Assembly (NCBI RefSeq): GCF_014898055.3
Contig: NW_023600993.1
Location: 19,930,850-19,994,849 of the forward strand
Source of the DNA: Talpa occidentalis
Taxonomy: Eukaryota; Chordata; Mammalia; Eulipotyphla; Talpidae
DNA: 64,000 nt
Reading direction: 5' to 3'
Part shown: positions 47,523 to 56,738 of the stretch, in pieces
Layout: every line of letters begins with the position of its first letter
Numbering within the stretch: position 1 is the stretch's first letter
Program-made: the position numbers and the translations under genes
The notes under the pieces: generated by a model
Told to the model about the DNA's origin: nothing
The model's input: the letters and a program-made list of their open reading frames with translations, nothing else
Databases searched by the model: none

Positions 47523-47540
47523 TGGCGCCCAACGTGGCGC
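47523..47540 (+). other. Primer binding site, tRNA-Lys(1,2) type
   Basis: TGGCGCCCAACGTGGCGC starts two bases after the LTR. It matches the 18-base complement of the tRNA-Lys(CUU) 3' end at 17 positions; the single difference is at position 16 (C for G). This primer is used by type D and sheep betaretroviruses and sets the element apart from tRNA-Phe or tRNA-Pro users. Confidence 0.9.
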
Positions 47541-47576
47541 TCGAGGTACGAGAGATTTCCAGTAGACCCAGACGCG

Positions 47577-47582
47577 GCGCGC
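47577..47582 (+). promoter_or_regulatory. Candidate dimer-initiation palindrome
   Basis: GCGCGC within a GC-rich leader stretch between the primer binding site and the splice donor, where retroviral dimer linkage sites lie. Candidate only; no structure was computed. Confidence 0.3.
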
Positions 47583-47625
47583 GGCGCGAGTTACTCAGGC
47601 CCCGACCCACCCGGCGGGACAGTCA

Positions 47626-47636
47626 TTAGGTAAGTT
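47626..47636 (+). promoter_or_regulatory. Major splice donor in the leader
   Basis: TTAG|GTAAGTTTTG with the cut after 47629 fits the mammalian donor consensus very well. It lies upstream of gag, as expected for making a spliced env RNA with the acceptor at 53191. Confidence 0.85.
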
Positions 47637-47658
47637 TTGGCGTCTGATTTGTTTAAAA

Positions 47659-49724
47659 ACGGGACAGGCACTTAGTGAGCACCAGCTTTAGGTTTCCCAG
47701 CTCAAGGAAGCTCTTAGGACACGCGGAGTTAGGGTTAAGTCCAAGGACCTCTTTTTATTCTTTGATTTTGTACAAGAAACATGCCCGTGGTTCCCTAAAG
47801 AAGGAACTATTGATGAAAAACGCTGGCAGAGAGTGGGAGATGCTCTCAATGATTTTTACCGAGTTTTTGGGCCTGAAAAGTTTCCCGTAACGGCCTTTTC
47901 ATATTGGAATCTTATTAATGATCTGTTGGCTAAGCGAAAAACTGATCCTGGCTTACAACATGCTATCTCCCATACTGAAAATATCCTTAAAAGTGCCCCC
48001 TCCAGTGTAGCTGAGGCTCCCCCTTCCGGGGCTTGCGGTGAGGACCTAATTTCATCCCATAGTGAGGATGAAGAAATTTCGCCCCCAAAACATGCGACAG
48101 GGGTCCCCAACCCTTATGATGAGACTAATCCCCAAAATAATGTGCCCCCAGTGCCAGATAATGCCCCCCAACCTGCCGGCACCCCCGTAAATGAGCCCCA
48201 TCCAAATACACTTCCCCCATGCAAAAGCCTCTACCCTTCTCTGCCGCGACCCTGCCGTAGATCCCCTCCGGCTTCCGAGGTAGACTGGGACGAGTTGGCA
48301 GAACAAGAGGGTCGCTACAGGCCTCCCCCCCACCCCCCGCCTCTATTGCCAAGGACCCCATAAAAAAGCCTGTTTTAATGCAAACACTTGAGACCTTGGG
48401 AAACCAAATTAATACTCTTGTTAACCGTTTTGATAAATTGTGTGCGGCCTTCCCCGTGTCTGCTAACGGCCCTTCTGCTCCGCCCCCACAAGTTAATCCG
48501 CCGCCATTTTGTCCTTCTTCTGTTCCTGCCTTGCCGCCATTTTGCCTTCCTTCTTCCTCCCTTGTTGCCTTGCCGCCTTTTTCTTTGACTCCTCCCACTC
48601 AGCCGCCCTCTCCGTCCCTCCCTCCTCCTTCTCGCCCTGCTCCATTACATCTCTTTCCGGTGGTTGAAACCACCAACGCCCAGGGCGTTGTTCAACATCA
48701 TCATGAGCCTCATAATTTCCGTAATGTTAAAGAACTAAAAGAGGCGGTGTCCCTTTATGGAGCCACGGCGCCCTTCACCCTCACTGTTTTGGACCCCTTA
48801 GCCCAATCCTCTCTCACTCCGTCGGATTGGTACTCCCTGGCAAAGGCCACCCTTTCTGGGGGCGATCACCTCCTTTGGAAGGCTGAGTTTATTGATAATT
48901 GTAAGGTTTTTGAAAGACAAAACCGCGAGGCCCGCAATGGATGGACCCTTGAAATGCTAATTGGAGAAGGCAATTATTCTGATCAAAATAACCAAATCAG
49001 TTTTCCACCCGGCCTTTATGCCCAAATTAGTGTTGCTGCCCTTAGTGCATGGCGCAAACTTCCCTCAAAAAACAACACAGGTACCCCCTTAATTAAAATA
49101 CGTCAGGCTTCCGGGGAACCCTATTCTGATTTTGTTGATCGCCTCCAAACTGCTGCAGAACGCATGTTAGGAGGTACGGCTGGATGCTCTGACTTTGTCC
49201 GTCAACTGGCCTTTGAAAATGCTTCTCCCGCCTGTCAGGCCGCTATACGTCCCATTCGCCGGACCACCTCTACCATTATGGATTATGTCCGTGCGTGTGC
49301 AGACATTGATCCTGCCTACCAACAAGGACTGGCCATGGCCGCTGCCTTCTCGGGACAGACGGTCGCCGCTTACGTGGCTGGCCAAACACAAGCTCAGGTT
49401 ACTTGTTTTAAATGCAAAAAACAGGGCCATTTTGCTAGAAATTGTCCTTCACCTGCCGCTCCCGCGGTATCCCGTTCGTCTCCGTTTCCCTTCACTAATC
49501 AACAACCTCAAACCACGGCTACTACTACCTCCACTTCTTCCCGACCCTCCCAACTCTGCCCACGCTGTCGTAGGGGTTACCATTGGGCCCACGAATGCCG
49601 CTCCCTCACTGACTCGGATGGAAATCCCCTACCCCCCCGTTCGGGAAACTTCAAGCGGGCCAGCCCCAGGCCCCGCAACAAACAATGGTGTTCGTTCCAT
49701 CGACGACCAGTCCCACCCCGATAA
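47659..49724 (+). pseudogene. gag: gag (matrix, capsid, nucleocapsid), broken
   Basis: Structural polyprotein. The matrix region runs in one frame from 47659 to 48363, the capsid and nucleocapsid in another from about 48340 to 49724. Where the start codon is expected there is ACG (47659-47661), followed by GGA CAG, compatible with an N-terminal myristoylation glycine. An in-frame TAG follows at 47689-47691. The frame changes in the C-rich run 48324-48342. In the downstream 448-codon stretch I see a PSAP late-domain motif at residues 32-35 and the major homology region near residue 243 (QASGEPYSDFVDRL). Two CCHC zinc knuckles lie at residues 343-356 and 394-407 (C-X2-C-X4-H-X4-C). The capsid-nucleocapsid half is fully open; the breaks are all in the 5' third. 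Homology to betaretroviral Gag is clear; the exact relative is not determined. Confidence 0.92.
49643..49676 (+). promoter_or_regulatory. gag-pro -1 frameshift signal
   Basis: The heptamer G GGA AAC (49643-49649) is in the gag zero frame. After a 5-base spacer comes a GC-rich hairpin (GCGGGCC at 49655-49661 with GGCCCCGC at 49669-49676, 7-base loop). Slippery heptamer, spacer and stem match those used by type D retroviruses for gag-pro. A pseudoknot is possible but not computed. Confidence 0.85.
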
Positions 49725-50540
49725 GTGGCCAACTTCCCGAGCCACCTCAGGTAGCGCCGGATTGGACCTCTGTGCCGCCACCGACACATTATTAACCCCA
49801 GAAATGGGCCCACAGGTGTTACCCACCACGTCCAAGGGACCGCCCCCGGCGGGCACCTGCGGCCTCCTCCTCGGCCGTTTCTCTCTCAACCTCCGGGGCC
49901 TGCATGTCTTTCCTGGAATCATAGATCAAGACTTTACGGGCACCCTTTCGGTTGTTGCCTCCGCATCTCTCCCGTTACAAATCCGCCAGGGCCAAAAAAT
50001 TGCCCAGTTGGTTCCTCTCCCCCTGTTGTCTGGGCCGCGACAACAAACCCTTCCTCATCGAGGGTCGCGCACTAATGTCACAGATGTCCTTTGGATTCAG
50101 CCCGTAACTAAGGACAAGCCCTCCCTTACTCTTTCTTTGGACGGCCGCTCTTTCACCGGCCTTATTGACACGGGAGCAGATGTCTCTATCATCCGCCAGT
50201 CTGACTGGCCTCCCTCCTGGCCTACCGTAGCCACGCTCACCAACCTTCAAGGTATAGGACAATCTGCCAATCCATTACAAAGTTCCAAACTTCTACAGTG
50301 GACAGACACACAGGGCCATACTGGCCACGTTAAGCCTTATGTCTTGCCCGGCCTTCCGGTTAATATCTGGGGTCGGGACCTCCTCTCTCAAATGGGTCTC
50401 ATGATGTGTAGCCCTAACGAGGTGGTTACCGCTCAAATGCTGTCTCAGGGCTTTCTTCCGGGTCGCGGCCTTGGATCCCGCCTTCAAGGCATTACGCAGC
50501 CCATCCAACCTAAGGGCCAGGTAAGCCGTGCTGGACTGGG

Positions 50541-50547
50541 AAGTTTT
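50541..50547 (+). promoter_or_regulatory. Degenerate pro-pol slippery site
   Basis: A AGT TTT lies in the pro frame just before the pro stop, and pol continues in the -1 frame from here. The heptamer differs from the canonical A AAT TTT at one base, which should weaken slippage. Confidence 0.55.
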
Positions 50548-52268
50548 CCGTAGAGGCCATTGACGTTCCTGTACCCTCCCCGGACATCATCTCTATTTCT
50601 TGGAAATCCGATGACCCGGTCTGGGTCAACCAATGGCCTCTGTCCCAAATTAAACTCCAGGCAGCATACCAACTGGTGCAGGAACAGTTGGATGCCGGTC
50701 ACGTTGTGCCTAGCACGTCGCCCTGGAATACACCTATTTTTGTCATTAAAAAATCCTCAGGCAAATGGCGACTCCTTCAAGATCTCAGGGCAGTTAATGC
50801 CACTTTGACACTCATGGGCACCCTACAGCCCGGCCTTCCCTTACCGGCTGCCATCCCAAAAAACTTGTTCCGGGTTGTTGTGGATCTTAAGGACTGTTTC
50901 TTCTCCATCCTCTTCACCCCAATGATCAGAAAAGGTTTGCATTCAGCCTTCCTTCTATCAATTTTCAACAACCTCTTCAGCGTTTCCAATGGGTGGTTCT
51001 TCCACAGGGTATGGCTAACAGCCCTACTCTCTGTCAACTTTTTGTTGCCTGCGCCATCCGGCCGGTACGTCTTCAATGGCCCTCTATTTACATCATTCAT
51101 TATATGGATGACATCCTATTGGCAGGCAACGCCCCCCAAGAGGTTCTAGCCTGCTTCCACTCCCTTCGCTGCCATTTAGCTCGGGCAGGGCTAACAATCG
51201 CCCCTGAGAAGGTTCAAATTTGTGACCCCTACACCTACCTTGGTTTCCATCTCGATGGTCCGTATATTACTGCTAAAAGTGCAACTATTGCGACCGACCA
51301 TCTTCACACCCTTAATGATTTCCAGAAACTTCTGGGGGATATTAATTGGCTTCGCCCTTATTTAAAGTTTCCCACAGCAGACCTTAAGCCCCTTTTTGAT
51401 ACCCTCCAGGGTGACCCTGATCCTGCGTCTCCACGATCTCTGTCCCCTGAGGGCCAGATTGCCTTACAAAAGGTACAAACTGCCATTAATGATCATTTTC
51501 TTGTAAGTTTGGACTATTCCAAACCATTTTCCTTGCTTATCTTTTCCACTCAACACTGTCCCACTGGGCTTTTTTGGCAGGACAACCCTGTCCTGTGGCT
51601 CCATCAATCAGTTTCCTCAAAAAGGACCTTTCTCCCATATTATGACCTTGTGGCTGACCTTATTGTTCAGGGACGTCTTGCATCCCGCAAATACTTCGGC
51701 CTTGAGCCTTCTTCTGTGGTCACTCCTTATTCCAACCATCAGATTGACTGGTTGCTACAGTCCACTGACACTTGGCCCATCGCACTGGCTTCCTATCTGG
51801 GCGTTTTGGATAACCATTACCCTCCTGACAAACTTGTTCAGTTTGCTTCCAGCCACCGCTTTGTCTTTCCCAAAACCACACAAAGATTGCCCCTTCTGTC
51901 GGTCCTCACAGTTTTTACCGACGGATCCTCCAATGGGACAGCCGCGTATGTGGCGCATGGTCATTCCACTGCCTGGAAAACCCCTCATTCCTCGGCCCAG
52001 CTTGTAGAGCTTGAGGCGGTGATCACTGTTCTTTCTTCCTTTGCCCATCAACCTCTTAATTTATACACGGATAGTGCTTACATCGCCCAGTCGGTCCCCC
52101 TACTTGAAACCGCCCCATTTATCAAAACATCCTCCATGGCTGCGATCCTTTTTCAACACTGCCAGGAGGCCATACGAGACCGCACTGCCCCTTTCTTCCT
52201 TGGCCATCTTCGGGCCCATTTGGGTCTTCCGGGACCCTTGACACACGGAAACAACTTGGCCGATTCAC
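50541..52268 (+). pseudogene. pol: pol, reverse transcriptase and RNase H, frameshifted
   Basis: Copies the RNA genome into DNA. The first part (to about 50920) contains [23 protein letters not shown] and the first catalytic aspartate in [10 protein letters not shown]. The frame then changes in or near the run ACCCCAAT (50916-50922). The second part (open from 50993) holds [11 protein letters not shown] and the YMDD box at 51101-51112, followed by the connection region. RNase H keeps its acidic residues: D in TDGSS (51920), E in ELEA (52013), D in YTDSAY (about 52070) and D in NLAD (52262). A second frameshift follows within about ten bases. All catalytic residues of both enzymes are present; only the reading frame is broken. 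Confidence 0.92.
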
Positions 52269-53165
52269 GTTCTTTCGGTCACCCAGGCCCAACAAGCCCA
52301 TGACCTCCATCATCTCGATGCCCGGTCCCTGCGTGTGTTGTTCCGTCTCACCCGAGACCAAGCCCGGCACATTGTTCGCTCCTGCCCAACGTGTGCTACT
52401 TCCCTTCCTATCCCTCACTTGGGTGTCAACCCTCGTGGTTTGGCCCCTCGAGACCTCTGGCAAATGGATGTCACCCATGTTTCTGAGTTTGGTAATCTCA
52501 AGTATGTCCATGTTTCCATTGATACCTTCAGTGGATTTTTAGTGGCTTCTCCCCATGCTGGGGAGGCCACCAAACATGTTATCTCCCATCTCCTTTACGC
52601 CTTCTCTGTTTTAGGCATGCCTAAGGCCCTTAAGACTGATAATGGACCGGGCTACACTTCCAAGGCATTTTCTGAATTCTGTGCCACCCTTTCCATTACT
52701 CATACTACTGGCATACCATATAATCCCCAGGGACAGGGCATCGTTGAAAGAGCCCACCAGACACTCAAAACCGTTATTCACAAAATCCGCCAATCTTCTT
52801 GGTACCCCTCCGGGTTGGCGCTCCGCAATGTCCTGTGTTATGCCTTGTTTATTTTAAATTTCCTCCGCCTGGATGATGCTGATAAAAGTGCAGCCGACCG
52901 CTTTTGGCACTCCTCCACCTCCACTCAGTTTGCATTGGTCAAATGGAAGGACCCACTTACCGGCTCTTGGAATGGTCCAGACCCTGTTTTGATTTGGACT
53001 CGTGGAGCGGTTTGTGTCTACCCCCACGATGCTGACTCTCCTTGCTGGCTCCCAGAGCGCTTGGTTCGCGCTGTACCTGCGCCACCCAGCACCACTACAA
53101 AACCTCCGGACGCCGCCGAGGCACCCCGTCCACCCCTTCCGCCCAGGGTGGCTGAGTCCCTCTGA
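52266..53165 (+). pseudogene. pol: pol, integrase domain, open frame
   Basis: Inserts viral DNA into the host chromosome. It is separated from RNase H by a frameshift at about 52265-52275, then open to TGA at 53163. The N-terminal zinc-binding His and Cys residues are visible (paired His near 52300, CPTC at about 52383-52394). The core has D in WQMDVTH, D in KTDNGPG and E in GIVERAH, with 35 residues between the last two, as in D,D(35)E integrases. The C-terminal domain is present (LVKWKDPLTGSW..., WLPERLVR), followed by a proline-rich tail of about 30 residues. No stop or frameshift inside. It cannot be made as part of Gag-Pro-Pol because of the upstream breaks. Confidence 0.92.
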
Positions 53166-53169
53166 GGCG

Positions 53170-53192
53170 TCTCTTTTTGTTTCCTTTTCAGG
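53170..53192 (+). promoter_or_regulatory. env splice acceptor
   Basis: A long pyrimidine tract (CTCTTTTTGTTTCCTTTTCAG) ends in AG at 53190-53191, one base before an ATG at 53193. Position and quality suit the acceptor for subgenomic env RNA spliced from the donor at 47629. Confidence 0.8.
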
Positions 53193-53634
53193 ATGCCTGT
53201 GGCCACCTGGATTCTCCTGGTTCTTCTACAGTACCCTGTCGCCTGTGTCTTAGCCGGCCTCGGACCACCCGCCTCTCTCGCATCCGCGTCTTCTTCCTTC
53301 GATTTGCCCTGCAACTGCAAGGCATTACCTCTTCCGGCCACGGGTGCCTCCGGTTTGGCCATCTCCGTTTCCAGGAACTTGCAACCAACCCCTTATGGAC
53401 TGGCCTTAATGGACTTTTGCTGTATTTGCTTCCCCTGTTGGGTCCCCCCTGTTATCTCTTTTATTGTTACTTGCTATAGGTCCTTGTGTTTTAAACAAAA
53501 TTGTTGGGTTTGTAAGGCAACAAATACAGTCCCTTCAGGCGAGACCTATCCAGGTGCACTATCACCGCCTGGAAATGCTGGAAAGCGGGGACGCATATAC
53601 GGATCTCCGGTCGCCGTCTGCGCCTGGCCAGTAG
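53193..53634 (+). pseudogene. env: env remnant with large internal deletion
   Basis: Three pieces in three frames. First, an ATG with a signal peptide (hydrophobic ILLVLLQYPVACVLA) and a short start of the surface subunit, including PCNC (53193 to about 53360). Second, a membrane-anchor segment NPLWTGLNG and LLLYLLPLLGP (about 53366-53476). Third, a cytoplasmic tail with RQQIQSLQ, a YHRL motif and a YTDL tyrosine signal (53479-53634, ends TAG). The order is right for a type D/gamma-type envelope. However, most of the surface subunit and the whole transmembrane ectodomain with fusion peptide are missing, probably about 1.3 kb judged from usual env length. The frame that stays open from 53193 to 53756 is therefore partly out of frame. 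No functional envelope can be made. Confidence 0.82.
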
Positions 53635-53729
53635 GTAGCACAGCCTACATGCTATGGGAGTCCCACCTTCCTGACCTTTGGCAGCCTTTTAACGTCAGTC
53701 ATTATCCAGCTTCCTGGCTGGGCCCCCTT

Positions 53730-53887
53730 GAGGATGCTGGAATGGATAGCCAATGACGAGTAAGATGGAATGCGGGACAAGACCAACCTAACACAGCCCG
53801 CGCTCCCTTTCCATCTAGGACCATCGGGTGATGACGGGTAAGGCTCGTCCCTGCAATTCACAACCTAAGACAGGCACATTCCTCCTC
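53730..53887 (+). promoter_or_regulatory. CTE-like RNA export element
   Basis: Two A motifs (TGACGAGTAAG at 53754-53764 and TGACGGGTAAG at 53832-53842) alternate with two B motifs (AACCTAACACAG at 53785-53796 and AACCTAAGACAG at 53862-53873). The spacers pair to make one extended hairpin. GAGGA (53730) pairs with TCCTC (53883), GGAATG (53739) with CATTCC (53877), and GCC (53749) with GGC (53873). GAATGCGGGAC (53768-53778) pairs with GTCCCTGCAATTC (53847-53859), and CCCG (53797) with CGGG (53825). A1 thus faces B2 and B1 faces A2: two related internal loops turned 180 degrees. This is the architecture and position of the type D retrovirus CTE, which binds NXF1 to export unspliced RNA. Function here is inferred. 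Confidence 0.85.
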
Positions 53888-53893
53888 ACTAAT

Positions 53894-53909
53894 AAAGAGA
53901 AAAGGGGGA
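53894..53909 (+). other. Polypurine tract
   Basis: AAAGAGAAAAGGGGGA, all purine, two bases before the 3' LTR. It primes plus-strand DNA synthesis. It is intact. Confidence 0.93.
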
Positions 53910-53911
53910 TC

Positions 53912-54297
53912 TGTTGGCGCCTTACCTCGTGGCATCAGGATACTTCCCCCTTCCATGATTGGCTGTGCTCCTTTCGGCCCAGTGCGCATGACGACCTCCG
54001 GCGCACCAAATAAGGGCATGTGCCCTTCCGGGATTAGCTGTGCTTCTTTTGGCCCAGTGCGCATGACGGCCTCCGGCGCACCAAATAAGGATATGTGTTT
54101 AATCATTGGCTAGGCACTGTTGGCCTGCTTCTTCCGCATCCGGTCCCCAGCTATAAAGCCCCGCCGAAAACGAAAGTAAAAGAGACCTGCGATAGCTGAA
54201 CCAAGAGTGTGCGCGTCTCCCTCCGTGGTGTACCCCTGTTCTTCAGGTCGCTGCTCTCCCCTCGAGAACCTCGTTGATCAGTCCGCGGGCTCAGGCA
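53912..54297 (+). repeat. 3' LTR
   Basis: 386 bp, TGTTGGCGCC...GGGCTCAGGCA. It has the same structure as the 5' LTR, including the 75-bp U3 duplication (53948-54022 and 54023-54097), TATAAA at 54152-54157 and AGTAAA at 54175-54180. The six differences from the 5' LTR are all substitutions. Confidence 0.97.
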
Positions 54298-54303
54298 GGA
54301 ATG
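54298..54303 (+). repeat. Target site duplication GGAATG (3')
   Basis: Matches 47129-47134 exactly. Confidence 0.95.
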
Positions 54304-55311
54304 TGCCCATATTTGTCTTCAAGACCTCAATGATGAATACAGAGAGAAAATACACCTCATCAAATTGCTAAGAAGGGTGTCATAAGGACTGTAAGAAAGG
54401 AACAGAATCCAGAAGTATCTGTATGAGGAATAAACAATTTCTAGTCTCCTGTCATAGGTCATTTTGCTGCTCTTAATGTATTGTTAATAGTGCAAGGTGC
54501 ATTAGTCAGAGAATTCTACTAGATGTCATCAAGTCAAAAGTCCAATGCAGGTGCTCTGATTGGTGATTCTTGGGTGAGGGAAGGTGGAGGTTCTCCTCTA
54601 GGCAATGACTCAGGAATCAAGTGCTTTGCAGTTTTTGATGCTGGGATCTCTCAGTAAGGAATAAGAACAAGGGGAAGACTCACCAGATACTCAGCCACCA
54701 CCTCCTGAAATGGTACATCATGTCCACTTACATTCCGTTGACTGGAATGAGTCAGATGCCCCAATATAAAAGGCAAAGAACTGTGGGATGTCAGTTTCCT
54801 CATGAGGGTCATATAGACACTTCCCTGTAGGCTCCGAGTAGACTTCTTGTCCCCTTAGTATGGGAATTAGAGGTCAATTAATACCCATACGTCTCTGGAA
54901 GTCGATTACCATTACTTAAAGATTGCAGATTGTTTTTCCGGACAACAGTGAGGGCAATAAATGCTCCTCTTCCTGCCCAAGTCCTTTGTACTTCACATCA
55001 AAGAAGAGATCAGTGTGGCCTACGCTTTTGCCCTTTTCCCAATTCAAGAAGTAGCCATTGCTCTCCCTTTTGCAACCTAAGAAAGTGTAGTTTAGAAGCC
55101 TCATTGATCAGTAAGCCTCAGTTTATCAGTAAACCTGCTCTCAATGTAAGATTCTCATTTACTCTCAGAGTAAGGATGAAATCACCCCTTCTTGTCTGTC
55201 ACATGAAGTCTTCTCCTCTCTGTCCTTAGTGTCCCAGTTCTGAAAACTCAGGATAAATATTCCTAGACCATTCCTTTATTCTTTAGAATTTACAACCATA
55301 TAAGTTTCTCA
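54304..55311. other. Non-coding, nothing recognised
   Basis: No gene, RNA or nameable repeat seen. Confidence 0.4.
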
Positions 55312-55942
55312 GCAAGAAGACTGAGGGGTGCCCCAGGACCCCCAAACTTGCATACTCTAATGGTTCTGTCATCTGCCACATAAAGACAAAGCATAGTCTT
55401 AGTGTGTAAGAACTTTCATGGGGTTAGTGTGCATAGAGAGAAGAGGAGAAAGGATAATATTTTTCTAATAAAACACCCATCCCCTTGTGGGTGACTACCT
55501 AGTCAATAGGGTTAACACAAAATGGCTGTTGAGGCCCCAAAACTTGCCAAAAGTTTAAGTTACCTTTTGGCAGGGAACCACAGGAAAGGGGCAGAAGGGG
55601 CCAGGCAAGTCTGTACATAAGGAGCAAAATTAAGGTGCAAATCAAGTTAAAGGCTGCCATTGTCAGCCTCTCCATGGTCTCTCTCCCACATCTTTTCCAA
55701 GTGTCTCTACTGTTTTTCCCATGTCACCCAAGTCCCTGGTGCAAGTCCAAAGCCAAGAAGCAAGCAGACTTTCTTCTTCACGTCTTTGCTCCATGTGCCT
55801 CCTCCAAATGTCCTCTCCAGCCTCTTCTCAGTCTCCTTCCAAGTTTCCTCCACTCTTCTCAACAAGTCTCCACTCTTATCCACCCTTCATTACATGTAGC
55901 AGGGAACATGGAAACTCCCCATTCCAGGGAGATTATTCTCCG
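55312..55942 (-). mobile_element. Solo LTR, older 4-bp-TSD family (copy 6)
   Basis: Minus-strand match along the whole family (GGTGCCCCAGGACCCCC, CCATCCCCTTGTGGGTGACTACC, GGGGCAGAAGGGGCCAGGC, CAGGGAACATGG). Its ends are too diverged for a safe target duplication. Confidence 0.65.
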
Positions 55943-56463
55943 CAACAATTCCTGTAACTAAGTCTCCATAGGTATGTTATTAAATTGATCTTTCTTTGCT
56001 AGTCCATCTGATGCTGTTTTAACTACTAGTCCAGCCCAAGAACTCAGAGGGGTACAGGATGATTTCTTTTGCACACTGACAGCTGGAGACTGTAGTTCCT
56101 GGGTGTACAATGACCCTACAAAGTTAAGAATTCTGGGGGAACATGTACTACTAGGCAGTAGCCAACTCTAGCACCAGAGGCAATATGAAGATGAATTCAA
56201 GTCAGAAGCCTTGATTCAAATCCTTGCTATCAAATAAAAAATAAATCCAGACTTAGATAAGGAAAGATTTGGTTCTAAAGGATTATTGTAAGAGGGAGAA
56301 AAGGGATTAGCTAATGGGACTATCTAGAAAAGGGATTAGATAATTAGATAATGTTTTACCTTATGATCAACCTACTCTTGAGATGGTTAAGATGGTTGTT
56401 GGCTCAGGTTGACAGTCAATCAAAATTCAGAAACCTAGAGAAGGAGGAAAAAAAAATTAACCA
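55943..56463. other. Non-coding, nothing recognised
   Basis: No supported feature. Confidence 0.4.
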
Positions 56464-56738
56464 GGGCCTTCCCTGGTGGCGCAGGTGGTTGAGCGCAGCG
56501 CTGTGAAGCTGTCCGCAGGCTCTGCAGTGCCGGGTTTGATCCCGGCTGGCCAGCGAGGGTCCCACATGGCGCAGCAGACCTCTCCTGTCTAGCCAGCTGC
56601 TCCCCTCAGCAGTGTATTTCGTCAGTCTGCCTGTTCTCTTCCCCACTCTGTCTCTGGTGAATCCTCTCACCCTCCCGTGAATCTGGCCTGTACCCCAGAT
56701 CTTGTATAAATAAATAAATATTTAAAAAAAAAAAAAAG
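56464..56738 (+). mobile_element. SINE, intermediate type
   Basis: Head CCTTCCCTGGTGGCGCAGGTGG, body CAGCAGACCTCTCCTGTC, tail TTGTATAAATAAATAAATA plus A(14). Confidence 0.9.

Larger units (their letters stand above)
49643..50553 (+). pseudogene. pro: pro: dUTPase, aspartic protease, G-patch
   Basis: After the -1 shift the expected frame stays open only to a TAA at 49793, while dUTPase and protease lie in the other frame. An indel must therefore lie between about 49650 and 49750. From there the frame is open to TAG at 50551. dUTPase motifs: GSAGLDL (49750-49770), GRFS where GRSS is usual, a PGIIDQDF core, and KIAQL. The serine-to-phenylalanine change in motif 2 may damage activity. The protease has LIDTGADVSII (catalytic DTG at 50167-50175), a GIGQ flap-like segment and IWGRDLL. 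A glycine-rich G-patch (FLPGRGLGSRLQG) ends the protein at about 50452-50500. Domain order dUTPase-protease-G-patch is specific for betaretrovirus-like elements. Confidence 0.9.
47135..54297 (+). mobile_element. Endogenous betaretrovirus-like provirus, nearly complete
   Basis: 7163 bp, LTR-gag-pro-pol-(env)-LTR. Evidence for the betaretrovirus-like class: tRNA-Lys(1,2)-type primer binding site, dUTPase fused upstream of protease in pro, a G-patch after the protease, gag, pro and pol in separate frames with slippery sites, and a 6-bp target duplication. The env remnant is of the type D/gamma kind and a CTE-like RNA element precedes the polypurine tract, as in the simian type D retroviruses. 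The two LTRs differ at 6 of 386 positions. With generic mammalian neutral rates that implies a few million years; gene conversion could bias this. All protein genes are broken, so this copy cannot make virus on its own. It is GC-richer than its surroundings. Confidence 0.97.

Noticed and set aside
48125..48598. 157-codon antisense frame opposite gag
   Set aside because: No motif (for example no leucine zipper) and explained by the biased composition of the proline-rich gag region. Treated as a shadow.
53193..53756. 187-codon open frame at the env position read as one protein
   Set aside because: Only its first third is in the env frame. The membrane anchor and tail lie in the other two frames, and its end runs into the CTE-like element.
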